Shown: positions 18,861 through 27,914, numbered from the stretch's first letter. The stretch: 64,000 nucleotides of DNA from Stenotrophomonas mori (GCF_023556335.1 NZ_JAIKTS010000006.1:62001-126000), one strand, 5' to 3'. Notes: generated by a model from the letters alone, not told the origin. Program-made: numbers and translations.

Positions 18861-19842
18861 CGCCGCTCCCGTGCCCGCCGCGCCACAGCCAGGTGAGCAC
18901 CAGCGCCCACAGCACGCCGGACACGGTGAACTTGCCCCATGCCGGGACCCAGGCGATGGACGACCAGAAGGCCTCGATGAAGGCGGCCACCAGCAGCATG
19001 AAGGCCACGCCCAGGCACAGCCGCGCGCCGATCGCCCCGCCCTCCACCAAGGCATCGATGCGCCGCCTGCGGCCGGGGGCGATCAGGCGCAGGCCCAGTT
19101 GCAGGCCGGCGCCACCGGCAATCACGATGGCGGTCAGCTCGAACGGCGCATGCCCGACCACGAAGCGCCAGAACGGGTCGCCATGGCCGATCTGGTGCAG
19201 GTGGCCGGCCACCGCGCCGATGGTCAGGCCGTTGAACAGCAGCACCAGCACCGTGCCGAGGCCCGCCAGCAGGCCGCTGGCGAACGTGCGCAGGCCGATG
19301 CTGATGTTGTTCATGATGTAGTGGCCGAACATCGCCCAGTCGGTGCCGCTGTCGCGGCCCAGGTGTTCGGCGGCGGGGTCGTACATCTTCTCCATCTGTG
19401 CGACCTGGCGCGGATCGAGCAGCAGGTGGACCAGGTCGGGGCGGTACTGCAGCAGCACGAACACGCCGATCAGCGGCAGCGCGAACAGTGCGCAGGCCAC
19501 CCACATCGTCGCCGCCTGGCTGCGCACCAGCTGCGGGAAATCGGCGAACAGGAACTCGGCGGCACGCCGCCAGCGCGGCGGCGGTGCGCGGTACAGCAGG
19601 TTGTGGCCGCGCTGCATCAGCTGCTGCAGGCGCTCGACCAGCTGCGGGCTGTAGCCGCGGTGGCGCGCCAGTGCCAACTGCTGGCACAGGCGCCGGTAGC
19701 GTTCGGGAATGGTCTCGTCGCCCGGCAGGTCCGCGGCCGGTGCACGCCGCGCGCGGCGTACACGCTCGCCGCGCTGTTCCAGCCAGTCCTCGAACTGCCG
19801 CCACTCGTGCTGGTGGCGGTCGACGAATTGCGCCTGCTTCAT
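18850..19842 (-). CDS. Stage II sporulation protein M-like membrane protein
   Basis: A 330-residue membrane protein of the SpoIIM/DUF95 family. An N-terminal soluble helical part (RHQHEWRQFEDWLEQRGERV) is followed by several membrane helices (ATMWVACALFALPLIGVFVLL, FASGLLAGLGTVLVLLFNGLTIGAVAGHL) and the conserved GHAPFELTAIVIAGGAGLQLG. In this non-sporulating lineage the family occurs in MoxR operons; its role is unknown. ATGA overlap with the upstream RDD gene. Confidence 0.88.
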   Translation of the reverse strand: MKQAQFVDRHQHEWRQFEDWLEQRGERVRRARRAPAADLPGDETIPERYRRLCQQLALARHRGYSPQLVERLQQLMQRGHNLLYRAPPPRWRRAAEFLFADFPQLVRSQAATMWVACALFALPLIGVFVLLQYRPDLVHLLLDPRQVAQMEKMYDPAAEHLGRDSGTDWAMFGHYIMNNISIGLRTFASGLLAGLGTVLVLLFNGLTIGAVAGHLHQIGHGDPFWRFVVGHAPFELTAIVIAGGAGLQLGLRLIAPGRRRRIDALVEGGAIGARLCLGVAFMLLVAAFIEAFWSSIAWVPAWGKFTVSGVLWALVLTWLWRGGHGSGDAH

Positions 19843-20531
19843 CGCCGTCCCTGCAGCCAGTTGGCCATGGCATACAGGCGCAGCACGCCGGTCCGGCCCC
19901 GGGCACCGCTCAGGCCGTCGACGATGTCGGCCAGTTCGCGCTGGCGCGGCTCCGACAGCCCCGGCGCACGGTCGGCGAACGCGATCAGCGCCTGTTGCTC
20001 TTCCAGCTGCAGCGGCCGCGGCGGTGGCTGCACGGCATCGATCCGGGCCGGCGCCAGGCTCGGGGGCACCGGCACGTGCACCACCAGGCTGCCGGCGACC
20101 AGGTCGCCGAGCCGGCGCCCGTGGGCGTCGCCCAGGCAGGTCAGCAGCCCCAGCGCATAGCCGAACGGCAGCATGTCCACCGTGCGCAGCAGGTTGCGCA
20201 CGATCGCCGGCATCCAGCCCAGCGGCGCACCGTCGCGCGCCACCACACGCAGGCCGAGCGCACGCTTGCCCAGGGTGCGCCCGAACCAGACCTCCAGCAC
20301 GATCGGGTAACCCCAGAACAGCAGGAACATCAGCCCCAGGTAGAGGCCCTGGCCGAGCCCGCCCAGGGCCATCAGCAGCGGGCTCATCAGCACCAGCACG
20401 CCGAACCGCACCGCCAGGTCGATCAGCCACGCCAGCGCACGCGGCACCGGGCCGGCCGCAGGCAGCTGCAGCGGCACGCCCTCGGGCGTGATCACTTCGC
20501 GGTGGGTGTCGAGCATGCGGGTATCTGGCAT
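19839..20531 (-). CDS. RDD-family membrane protein
   Basis: A 230-residue RDD protein: conserved Arg and two Asp in PRALAWLIDLAVRFG, LEVWFGRTLGKRALGLRVV and VDMLPFGYALGLLTCLGDAHGRRLGDLVAGSLVV, with two to three hydrophobic helices between. The C-terminal 60 residues are an extra cytoplasmic helical extension. RDD proteins are small membrane proteins of mostly unknown, possibly transport-related, role. First gene of the six-gene operon. Start set at 20531 (MPDTRMLDTHRE); 20516 is an alternative and neither has a good Shine-Dalgarno. Confidence 0.85.
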   Translation of the reverse strand: MPDTRMLDTHREVITPEGVPLQLPAAGPVPRALAWLIDLAVRFGVLVLMSPLLMALGGLGQGLYLGLMFLLFWGYPIVLEVWFGRTLGKRALGLRVVARDGAPLGWMPAIVRNLLRTVDMLPFGYALGLLTCLGDAHGRRLGDLVAGSLVVHVPVPPSLAPARIDAVQPPPRPLQLEEQQALIAFADRAPGLSEPRQRELADIVDGLSGARGRTGVLRLYAMANWLQGRR

Positions 20532-20704
20532 CGGCGGTGCTGCGCTCTGTGGCCGGGTCGCGCCCACCGCCTGAGGCGGGGAGGATCGCGGACCGCGGCC
20601 CGCCCCAGGCAGGGCCGCGGCCGGCCGCGCGGCCGGGCGAGGTCCGGCCAGCGACCGACTTTACCCGCCGCGGCCCGCGCTGCCCAGCCCGCGACTGGCC
20701 GCTG

Positions 20705-21604
20705 TCAGCGGTCGCCGCCGTCTTTGCGCCGGCCTCCCAGCAGCTTCCTGCCCAGGCCCACCAGTGCGACCACGCCGATCAGCAGCAGCTTCCAGAACTT
20801 GGCGAAGATCAGACCGAGCTTGGCGAACAGCCCGGCCTTGGCCGCCAGCCCGCCGCCGATCAGCGTCGCCACGCCGTAGGCGGCGATCCGGTCGGTCTTG
20901 GGGTTGTGGTCGGCATAGCGCGCGCCGGGCTCGAACTCGGCCATCGCCAGCAGCCGCTCCATGCCGGTGCGCACCAGCGGCAGCTCGTCCATGGCCGATA
21001 CCGCGTTCAGGCTCAGGTAGCCGTGGCGGCCGAGCACGCGGATGCCGTAATTGAGCACATGGCCGGACTGGCCGTTGAACTCCAGCTCCTTGGCCCAGTA
21101 CAGCTTGTTGTTGCCGGCGTCGTAGCGCGGCGGCACCGCCCAGCCCACCAGCTTCAGCGTGCCGTAGCCGGCCTTCTCGCGTTCCGGATTGGCCTCGTCG
21201 ATCTGCTCCTGCATGTCGCGGAGCAGCTTGCGGTAGTTGATGCCGGCGGCATCCTCGTCGGACACGTAGCCATCGTCGGCATAGGTGACCACCACCGCCC
21301 AGCTGTCATCGTCGGCCAGGCCCGGCGAACGCGGCACGATCAGGCCCAGCACGTCCTCGTCGGGCGGGTTGCCCCACATGTCCTCCAGCACGCGCCGCGC
21401 ATCGGCCTGGTCCAGGTAACGGAACTCCGGGCCCAGGTTGAAGCGCGCCTTGGCGGCGGGCACCTCGATGGTGCCGGAGCGGAAATGCAGCGACTGCACG
21501 AACGCCGCGGCGTCCTGCTCCTCCTGCGCCAGCGCGGCCGGCGAAGCGGCGCAGAACAGCGTCGCGCCGGCCAGCAGGCCCAGCGCCATGGATCTGATCG
21601 ACAT
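20705..21604 (-). CDS. DUF2167 membrane protein
   Basis: A 299-residue exported or membrane protein of the DUF2167 family. It has a cleavable signal peptide (MSIRSMALGLLAGATLFCAASPAALA), a large extracytoplasmic domain (GPEFRYLDQADARRVLEDMWGNPP, DDSWAVVVTYADDGYVSDEDA, YDAGNNKLYWAKELEFNG, VLNYGIRVLGRHGYLSLNAV) and C-terminal hydrophobic segments (FAKFWKLLLIGVVALVGLG). AAGGAAA lies about 10 bases upstream of the ATG at 21604. Function unknown; the family is widespread in Gammaproteobacteria. Confidence 0.87.
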   Translation of the reverse strand: MSIRSMALGLLAGATLFCAASPAALAQEEQDAAAFVQSLHFRSGTIEVPAAKARFNLGPEFRYLDQADARRVLEDMWGNPPDEDVLGLIVPRSPGLADDDSWAVVVTYADDGYVSDEDAAGINYRKLLRDMQEQIDEANPEREKAGYGTLKLVGWAVPPRYDAGNNKLYWAKELEFNGQSGHVLNYGIRVLGRHGYLSLNAVSAMDELPLVRTGMERLLAMAEFEPGARYADHNPKTDRIAAYGVATLIGGGLAAKAGLFAKLGLIFAKFWKLLLIGVVALVGLGRKLLGGRRKDGGDR

Positions 21605-21701
21605 GAAAGGGTTTCCTTCCCTGGAGGGCGTCCCAACGCCCGGGGCCGGCAGTGTGAGGCAGCGTGGATCCGGCGGCAACGGGAAACGCGGGTGGCGCCC
21701 T

Positions 21702-21724
21702 GTAGAGCGGGACAACGCCCCGCC
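21702..21724 (+). repeat. Degenerate GTAG-type REP
   Basis: GTAG-AGCGGG-ACAA-CGCCCCGC resembles the REP units at 12937 and 13084 with an imperfect stem. It lies between two minus-strand genes. Confidence 0.5.
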
Positions 21725-21733
21725 GGCCTGACG

Positions 21734-22273
21734 TCAGCCCGCCATCCCCAGGTACCGGTCCTTCAACCGCACATAGTGGTCCGCCGAATAGCGCAGCCCC
21801 TCGATGTCCTTCGCGCTCAAGGTGCGCACCGGCCGCGCCGGGTTGCCCACCCACAACTCGCCGCGCGCCACCCGCTTGCCCGGCCCCACCACCGCACCGG
21901 CGCCGATGAACGCCTCGTCCTCGATCACCGCGCCATCGAGCACGCACGCGCCCATGCCGATCAGGCAGTAATCGCCGATGCTGCACGCATGGATGATGCA
22001 GCCATGCCCCACGGTCACGCCCTCGCCGATCAGCGTGGGGTAGCCGCCCTTGTTGTACGGGCTCTCGTGGCTGACATGGATGATGGTGCCGTCCTGCACA
22101 TTGGTGCGCGCGCCGATGCGCACATGGTTCACATCGCCCCGGATCACCGTGCCCGGCCACACCGACACGTCATCGCCCAGCACCACGTCGCCGATGATGG
22201 TGCAGGCAGGGTCGATGTAGACGCCTTGGCCGAGGGTGGGGGATTTGTCGAGGAAGGGGCGGAGGGGAGGCAT
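21734..22273 (-). CDS. Gamma-carbonic-anhydrase family hexapeptide protein
   Basis: A 179-residue left-handed beta-helix protein with repeated hexapeptide turns (VYIDPACTIIGDVVLGDDVSVWPGTVIRGDVNHVRIGARTNVQDG). The His residues of the gamma-CA zinc site appear in IIHVSHESPYNKGGYPTLIGEGVTVGHGCIIHACSIGD. Length and sequence match the YrdA/PaaY subgroup. Whether it is an active carbonic anhydrase cannot be told from sequence. It is the last chromosomal gene before the CRISPR array; the 275 bases between (22274-22548) contain no gene. Confidence 0.9.
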   Translation of the reverse strand: MPPLRPFLDKSPTLGQGVYIDPACTIIGDVVLGDDVSVWPGTVIRGDVNHVRIGARTNVQDGTIIHVSHESPYNKGGYPTLIGEGVTVGHGCIIHACSIGDYCLIGMGACVLDGAVIEDEAFIGAGAVVGPGKRVARGELWVGNPARPVRTLSAKDIEGLRYSADHYVRLKDRYLGMAG

Positions 22274-22636
22274 GGGGAACTCCAGTGGGGGAAACAGGAA
22301 GGTGCACTATGGACATGCAGTCGGTCGGCACTGCAGGCCGCCCATTGTCGCCCTGTCCTGGTGCCAAGGGGAGCGGCAGTGCCACAGCCGCCCCGCGTAG
22401 CCGGATGTGCGGGGCCACCCCCCGGCTCCCGGTCGCCTTCGGCGTTGGAGGATGGGCAGGGCGCCCGACGGATGGGAAGTTGATGGCGATTGTTGGTCTG
22501 CCACTGCGGCAGTGACCATCACCGCTTTCCTGCGTTCCGCCCGGGAGTTTTCTGAGCTGCCTACGCGGCAGCGAATGCAATCGTCCAGGCCGGCAAGAAC
22601 TTGGCGAATTTCTGAGCTGCCTACGCGGCAGCGAAC

Positions 22637-23113
22637 CAAGATTTGGCCGAGCTCTACGACCACTACATGGGGGGCATCCGCAGCGGGCGTGCCGATGGGC
22701 AGGGGGACATGCTCACGCCGGCTGAGACCTTCAACCAGGCTGGCAAGGCGGCCAAGTCCGCGGCGGACAGTGGTATCGGCCAACTGACCGATGCGCAGGT
22801 GGAGCTTTTGCGGTCGCTCGGGCTACTATCCGCGCAACAGGAGGCCGAACTATCCGGCCAGGGTGTGCAGGATGAGCAACCGCGAAATCATTGGGGCGAA
22901 CGGCTCACGTCCGAGGCGGAAAAGTCTGCATTCCTATCCGCTTTCCCAGAGGGACAATCCTTCTCCGGGAAACGAGTTGATTCCGATGACGGCCGAGCAA
23001 CGAGCCGCGTACTCCAAGTGGTACGCCGACTTTCGGAATCCGCATCGGATGAGTTTGGAGGAGTTCCTGAAGCACAACGGGATCTCGCAACGCCCATAGG
23101 GCCGTTCAGCGAC
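22637..23113 (+). other. 477-bp non-repeat segment inside the array, coding-like, probably phage or plasmid DNA
   Basis: Where one 32-nt spacer is expected there are 477 bases without repeats. A frame open from the left repeat gives AELYDHYMGGIRSGRADGQG and LTDAQVELLRSLGLLSAQQE, hydrophilic and protein-like. A second frame gives a short product ending MTAEQRAAYSKWYADFRNPH followed by RMSLEEFLKHNGISQRP and a TAG at 23097-23099. G+C looks lower than the flanking chromosome. The 32 bases touching the repeat at 22609-22636 are followed by GG (CC in crRNA sense), a correct type I-F PAM. I recognise no family. Confidence 0.6.
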
Positions 23114-23130
23114 TTTCTGAGCTGGCGAAC
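23114..23130 (-). repeat. CRISPR repeat lacking its hairpin (11-bp internal deletion)
   Basis: TTTCTGAGCTGGCGAAC is the 28-bp repeat with the 11 bases CCTACGCGGCA removed. It is followed by exactly 32 bases (23131-23162) and then a full repeat, which confirms its identity as an array unit. It can no longer form the Cas6f stem. Confidence 0.85.
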
Positions 23131-23403
23131 CTTGCCGAGCAGATGGCATCGGGTGAGCTGTCTTTCTGAGCTGCCTACGCGGCAGCGAACGACCGCAACG
23201 TAGTGACCGCGGTCGCATCGTCGTTTCTGAGCTGCCTACGCGGCAGCGAACGGGAGTGCGGCCGCCTCCCCCTTTTTTTTGGATTTCTGAGCTGCCTACG
23301 CGGCAGCGAACCATTTCAAGGAAATGCAGGAATGGCTTAACGATTTCTGAGCTGCCTACGCGGCAGCGAACCAGCAGATCCGCGCGGAGCTGGAGATGAT
23401 CTG

Positions 23404-24935
23404 TTTCTGAGCTGCCGCGTAGGCAGCTCAGAAACAGGAATTCGCGTGCCTCTTTCGCTGCCTTCCAGTTCGCTGCCGCGTAGGCAGCTCAGAAAGTGGG
23501 TGGCGCTGATGATTTGTCGAAGCTAAAGTTCGCTGCCGCGTAGGCAGCTCAGAAAGTTGCCCGGCATATGCGAAGCGTCCGGCTCATCGTTCGCTGCCGC
23601 GTAGGCAGCTCAGAAAGTCCTGTTCCGGCGATGGATGCAAACCCATGGGTTCGCTGCCGCGTAGGCAGCTCAGAAACCATTGACGACCATCGGATCGGCG
23701 CCGGCAACGTTCGCTGCCGCGTAGGCAGCTCAGAAATGATGTCTGGCGGCCTGGCCACGCCGATGATGGGTTCGCTGCCGCGTAGGCAGCTCAGAAATCA
23801 AGCTCGGCAATCGGATCGGGCGGGGTGATGTTCGCTGCCGCGTAGGCAGCTCAGAAATGATCGTCACGAGTCCGCGCATCTGCGCCGCGGTTCGCTGCCG
23901 CGTAGGCAGCTCAGAAATCAAGGAACTGCTGCGCGTACTGGGTGAAGGCGTTCGCTGCCGCGTAGGCAGCTCAGAAATGCAGGCCCGCTCTTGCTCCAGG
24001 AGTACCTGGGTTCGCTGCCGCGTAGGCAGCTCAGAAATTGTGCGCGGTCAGGTTGTGATCTGCACAAGCGTTCGCTGCCGCGTAGGCAGCTCAGAAAGAC
24101 AAACCGTTGGGCGCGGGCTCGAGCGCGATGTTCGCTGCCGCGTAGGCAGCTCAGAAAGCACCGAGGAAGTCGTTGGTGCTGACTGGGGGGTTCGCTGCCG
24201 CGTAGGCAGCTCAGAAAATTCGCCGTGATGGCACCTACACCGCCCGCCTGTTCGCTGCCGCGTAGGCAGCTCAGAAAAGGAGGTGCGGCTGCTTGGCATC
24301 GCAGGCCCGGTTCGCTGCCGCGTAGGCAGCTCAGAAAGACGGTGCTTACAAGTCCGGGTTCGGGCTGGAGTTCGCTGCCGCGTAGGCAGCTCAGAAATCA
24401 GCGACTACCTTGGCGTACTCCTTAGCGCTGTTCGCTGCCGCGTAGGCAGCTCAGAAAGACACCGCGGCGAACGAGGACAGAGGTTGCCGGTTCGCTGCCG
24501 CGTAGGCAGCTCAGAAATCCCCAGTACCGCCGCCGGGATCAGTCCCGCCGTTCGCTGCCGCGTAGGCAGCTCAGAAAAGCTGCTGTGGCCGCATCGTGTC
24601 GGACTTGGAGTTCGCTGCCGCGTAGGCAGCTCAGAAAGCCAGCCGGGGCACGGCAAAACTCTTCATGCGGTTCGCTGCCGCGTAGGCAGCTCAGAAACTA
24701 CCCCGCCGCGGCGGCCCGTACCGGCCGCCGTTCGCTGCCGCGTAGGCAGCTCAGAAAACGCCGCTGGCGTTGGTGGTGCTCGATGCCGCGTTCGCTGCCG
24801 CGTAGGCAGCTCAGAAATTGCGCTCGGCTTCGGCCTGCTGCTGGCGCTCGTTCGCTGCCGCGTAGGCAGCTCAGAAAGGGCACATCCCGCTGGAGAAGTG
24901 CTGCCATCACGTTCGCTGCCTACGCGGCAGCGAAC
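23404..24935 (+). CRISPR. Inverted block of 24 repeats and 25 spacers between two hybrid repeats
   Basis: From 23468 to 24877 the repeats lie in the opposite orientation to the rest. The left boundary (23404-23434, 31 bp) carries the handle-side flank (TTTCTGA / TCAGAAA) on both sides of the hairpin; the right boundary (24911-24935, 25 bp) carries the GTTC/GAAC flank on both sides. Leader-driven transcripts would read this block antisense. The stem GCTGCC/GGCAGC is the same in both orientations, so Cas6f might still cut it, but the 5' handle would be CGAAC instead of CUCAGAAA. Confidence 0.95.
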
Positions 24936-26195
24936 CCGGAGTGGACCAAGGTTGGTGGCATGAATCATTTCTGAGCTGCCTACGCGGCAGCGAACGCGCT
25001 GGCGTCGCCGATGGCGATGGCGGATGATTTCTGAGCTGCCTACGCGGCAGCGAACAATCTGTGATTTCTTCCTTGGATGAGGGTTTTTTTCTGAGCTGCC
25101 TACGCGGCAGCGAACCGTCGCCATCGTTACCGCCCCTAAACTCACGTTTTCTGAGCTGCCTACGCGGCAGCGAACGTTCTTACGCGTGTTGCAATCAATG
25201 CGCCACTTTTCTGAGCTGCCTACGCGGCAGCGAACGAGTGCGAACGCATCGATCTCAAGCGCCAGATTTTCTGAGCTGCCTACGCGGCAGCGAACCCTGC
25301 GAATAGGAAACGACTGCGCCGGGCGAATTTCTGAGCTGCCTACGCGGCAGCGAACACGGTGCAAATGCTGCAACGGGATCGGCTGGATTTCTGAGCTGCC
25401 TACGCGGCAGCGAACGACGAATTCGACGCCAGCGTCGCTCAGTTGCATTTCTGAGCTGCCTACGCGGCAGCGAACCCTATCGGTTAATCACCACAAGCGC
25501 TCGGCGATTTCTGAGCTGCCTACGCGGCAGCGAACCTCTCGTTTGGCAACAACATTGGAGCACTGACTTTCTGAGCTGCCTACGCGGCAGCGAACAAGCC
25601 CTTGGGAAACATGCCGGCAACCAAGCTTTTCTGAGCTGCCTACGCGGCAGCGAACATTGAGCGTCGCATTGCCATCGTGTGTGGCGATTTCTGAGCTGCC
25701 TACGCGGCAGCGAACGATGACTTCGACGGCGTGCGCAATCTCGCCCTTTTCTGAGCTGCCTACGCGGCAGCGAACTCGAGCACATGTGATCCTCCGGACA
25801 TTCACCATTTCTGAGCTGCCTACGCGGCAGCGAACGCGCCGAGCACGTACATAAAGCCGCGCACCCATTTCTGAGCTGCCTACGCGGCAGCGAACGTCGT
25901 CGTCAGTACCGCGTCGTCTCGGTGCTGTTTCTGAGCTGCCTACGCGGCAGCGAACTTTTCTGGCTTTCTGCGCATACGCGCAGAGGCTTTCTGAGCTGCC
26001 TACGCGGCAGCGAACAGTTCATGCGCACGCAAGTTGGTACGCACTTCTTTCTGAGCTGCCTACGCGGCAGCGAACAGCGTGTCGCGGCTGCGCAACCGGA
26101 ACTGGGATTTCTGAGCTGCCTACGCGGCAGCGAACCCGAGGGTGAGGGGTTTCAGTCCACGCAACATTTTCTGAGCTGCCTACGCGGCAGCGAAC

Positions 26196-26325
26196 TAGAC
26201 AAAAACAATCGTAAGCTATTGTATCCATTGAAGAAAAATCGATTGGAAGGCCCCGCCCCCTATTCCAGGGGACGGGGCCAAGTGATTGATTTTCAAAGAG
26301 CGTTTGGGGTGCCTGGGGAAAAGGA
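26196..26325 (-). promoter_or_regulatory. CRISPR leader
   Basis: The 130 bases between the stop of cas6f and the first repeat are more AT-rich than anything nearby. On the minus strand a possible -10 box TACAAT lies about 30 bases before the first repeat, followed by an A/T-rich tract. No convincing -35 hexamer at 16-18 bases. Position and composition fit a type I-F leader where new spacers enter. Confidence 0.75.
26249..26279 (-). terminator. Terminator-like hairpin after cas6f
   Basis: GGCCCCG then CCCCT pairs with AGGGG then CGGGGCC around a short TTCC-type loop, with one C/A mismatch. On the minus strand it is followed after 10 bases by a run of five T. It would end the csy transcript before the leader. 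Confidence 0.6.
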
Positions 26326-26892
26326 TCAGAACCAGGGAATGGTGGTCCTGGAGCTCAGTCCATACGTATTGAAATGGCCGTCCACCGCGGTGGGCGATGG
26401 CGGTCCCACGTAGATGAACAAGCAGTAGGACTGCCCGCTGCTGCGACTGTGGAGATGCAGGTAGGGCAGGTCGGGTTGGCGTTCCACGGTGGCCGGAATG
26501 GCCTGTTGCACCTGCTGCTCGGTCTCTCCCTTGCGACGCATGCGACGGCGGCGCAGGCGTTCGACGCTGGTCTTGAACTGGCGACGTTGCACGGTGCGCT
26601 GGGGCGCACCCTCGGGTGCGGGCTTGATATCGGTCAGGCGGACATGGTCCCGCAGCCCCTTGAGCCAGTCGTCCTGCAGGAAGTGGCGAAGTCCGGCCTC
26701 GCTGCCGTGCAGGCGCAGCACCCGACCCAAAGTGCGGGGCATGGTGCTGTAGCCGGGAAAACTTACGCCGATGTCCTCGACACGGTGCCGGACCAACGCA
26801 AGGTGCACGCGGTCGTACAGCGCTCCCAGCAACTGGGTGGGCGTGGTTTCGGGGTCGGGGACGACCCGGATGTCGACATGGTGGCTGGTCAC
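26326..26892 (-). CDS. cas6f: Type I-F CRISPR endoribonuclease Cas6f (Csy4)
   Basis: A 188-residue Cas6f that aligns by eye with Pseudomonas Csy4 throughout. The catalytic His is in YDRVHLALVRH near residue 30, the catalytic Ser in HSRSSGQSY near residue 150, and the RNA-groove Arg-rich helix is RQFKTSVERLRRRRMRRKGE near residue 107. The C-terminus YGLSSRTTIPWF matches the family end. It cuts the repeat hairpin of pre-crRNA and stays bound to the 3' stem in the Csy complex. The start is a GTG at 26892 (VTSHHVDIRV), 5 bases after the csy3 stop. Last gene of the csy operon. Confidence 0.96.
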   Translation of the reverse strand: MTSHHVDIRVVPDPETTPTQLLGALYDRVHLALVRHRVEDIGVSFPGYSTMPRTLGRVLRLHGSEAGLRHFLQDDWLKGLRDHVRLTDIKPAPEGAPQRTVQRRQFKTSVERLRRRRMRRKGETEQQVQQAIPATVERQPDLPYLHLHSRSSGQSYCLFIYVGPPSPTAVDGHFNTYGLSSRTTIPWF

Positions 26893-26897
26893 GGCAT

Positions 26898-27914
26898 TCA
26901 GCTCGCTTCACCGAACACGCCACCACGTACCAGCGTGGCAATGACGAAGTGTTGCTGCTCCACTTCGGGGGCCTTGTCCTTCAATACCCAGGCATCGAGT
27001 AGGTTGTAGAAGTCCTGCTTCTCCTTGGGCTGGCGGTAAGCCTTGCCCTGGGTGGTGACCGATCCGTACGGCTCCACCGCGATGGGGCCGTTGTCGGCGG
27101 CCTCCGGATACCAGGTGTCGATGGTGCGCAGTGCATTGCCGATCTTCTGCGAGTGGATGGCTGCAACGCCGTCCACGTCGTACAAGGTCTTGCTCTTGTC
27201 GCCACGACCGCGGTCGAGGATGAGTTCCTGCGAGGGGAAGACTTCCTGCCCGGCACCGGCGCGGACGAATGCGGTGACCTGCAGCAACACATGCGTCCTG
27301 CCGGCAAGGCCATCAGCAATGGCCTGTGCGAGCGCATTGATGTCTGCATTGCCACTATCAAAGCTGCGCAGGCTCAGGGCGAGCGCGTCGAACGTCCACG
27401 TCTGTTTGGCGGCACCGTTCTCCCATTGCGCCACACGGACTTCCACTTCCTCGGCGCCGATGCGGTTGCGCCACAGGAAGCGACCGTTGGCGAGGTTGGC
27501 CGCGTAACGCGAAGTCAGTTCGGAGAATCCGTTTTGCGCGACGTAGTCGGCAACGGTCTGCATCAGTTTGGCTTGGTAGCTGGCATTGTTGCAGGCTGAT
27601 GGCGTGCCGGTGCCGGCCAGCACGCGCAAGGTGAACTGTACTTTTAGGGTGTCGGCGTTAGCGGGCAGCATTGCGACATCGACGGTTTGCAGGTTGGGCT
27701 TCTCGATCGCAGCATCGAGTTTGGCCGGGTCCTGGTCCTTGGTCTTGAGCCGGTTGGAGATCGTGCCGCGCACGGATTTTTCGCGCAGGGTTACCGGCTG
27801 CCACTGATCGGCGTTGCTGCGATCATTCCAGTTGCCGGCATGCAGCACAGCATCGGACGGGTCCAGCTTGCGCTCGAAGGCGAGGACAGAGGCGGTTTTG
27901 ATTTCGTTGGCCAT
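26898..27914 (-). CDS. csy3: Type I-F Csy complex backbone protein Cas7f (Csy3)
   Basis: A 338-residue Csy3, six copies of which form the filament along the crRNA spacer in the Csy surveillance complex. Recognised by [29 protein letters not shown] at the start, [37 protein letters not shown] and [15 protein letters not shown] lies about 9 bases before the ATG. It follows csy2 after 42 bases and precedes cas6f by 5. Confidence 0.96.
   Translation of the reverse strand: MANEIKTASVLAFERKLDPSDAVLHAGNWNDRSNADQWQPVTLREKSVRGTISNRLKTKDQDPAKLDAAIEKPNLQTVDVAMLPANADTLKVQFTLRVLAGTGTPSACNNASYQAKLMQTVADYVAQNGFSELTSRYAANLANGRFLWRNRIGAEEVEVRVAQWENGAAKQTWTFDALALSLRSFDSGNADINALAQAIADGLAGRTHVLLQVTAFVRAGAGQEVFPSQELILDRGRGDKSKTLYDVDGVAAIHSQKIGNALRTIDTWYPEAADNGPIAVEPYGSVTTQGKAYRQPKEKQDFYNLLDAWVLKDKAPEVEQQHFVIATLVRGGVFGEAS

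Larger units (their letters stand above)
22549..26195 (-). CRISPR. Type I-F CRISPR array, rearranged
   Basis: Fifty-four repeat units (28 bp, core hairpin GCTGCCGCGTAGGCAGC in crRNA sense) with 32- or 33-nt spacers, period 60-61. Crediting the leader beside cas6f, crRNA sense is the minus strand. From the leader inward: 21 repeats (26168 back to 24968), a hybrid repeat at 24911-24935, 24 repeats in opposite orientation (24850 back to 23468), a hybrid repeat at 23404-23434, four normal repeats (23344, 23284, 23224, 23163), a hairpin-less repeat at 23114, a 477-bp interruption, and two final repeats (22609, 22549). The last repeat carries one terminal change (C to T at 22576), typical of the leader-distal end. 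About 52 canonical spacers. Confidence 0.97.

Noticed and set aside
23549-25868. Many 60-260 codon frames inside the CRISPR array containing repeated SELPTRQRT or VRCRVGSSE
   Set aside because: They are translations of the 28-bp repeats read in phase with the 60-bp period, not genes.
22549-26195. Reading the locus as three separate CRISPR arrays
   Set aside because: Repeat sequence and spacing are uniform and the orientation changes occur within hybrid repeats, which fits rearrangement of one array.
26196-26225. ATAGCTTAC in the CRISPR leader as another target of the mini-CRISPR guide
   Set aside because: Only guide positions 1-4 align before a 2-base shift, and the preceding bases are CA, not CC.
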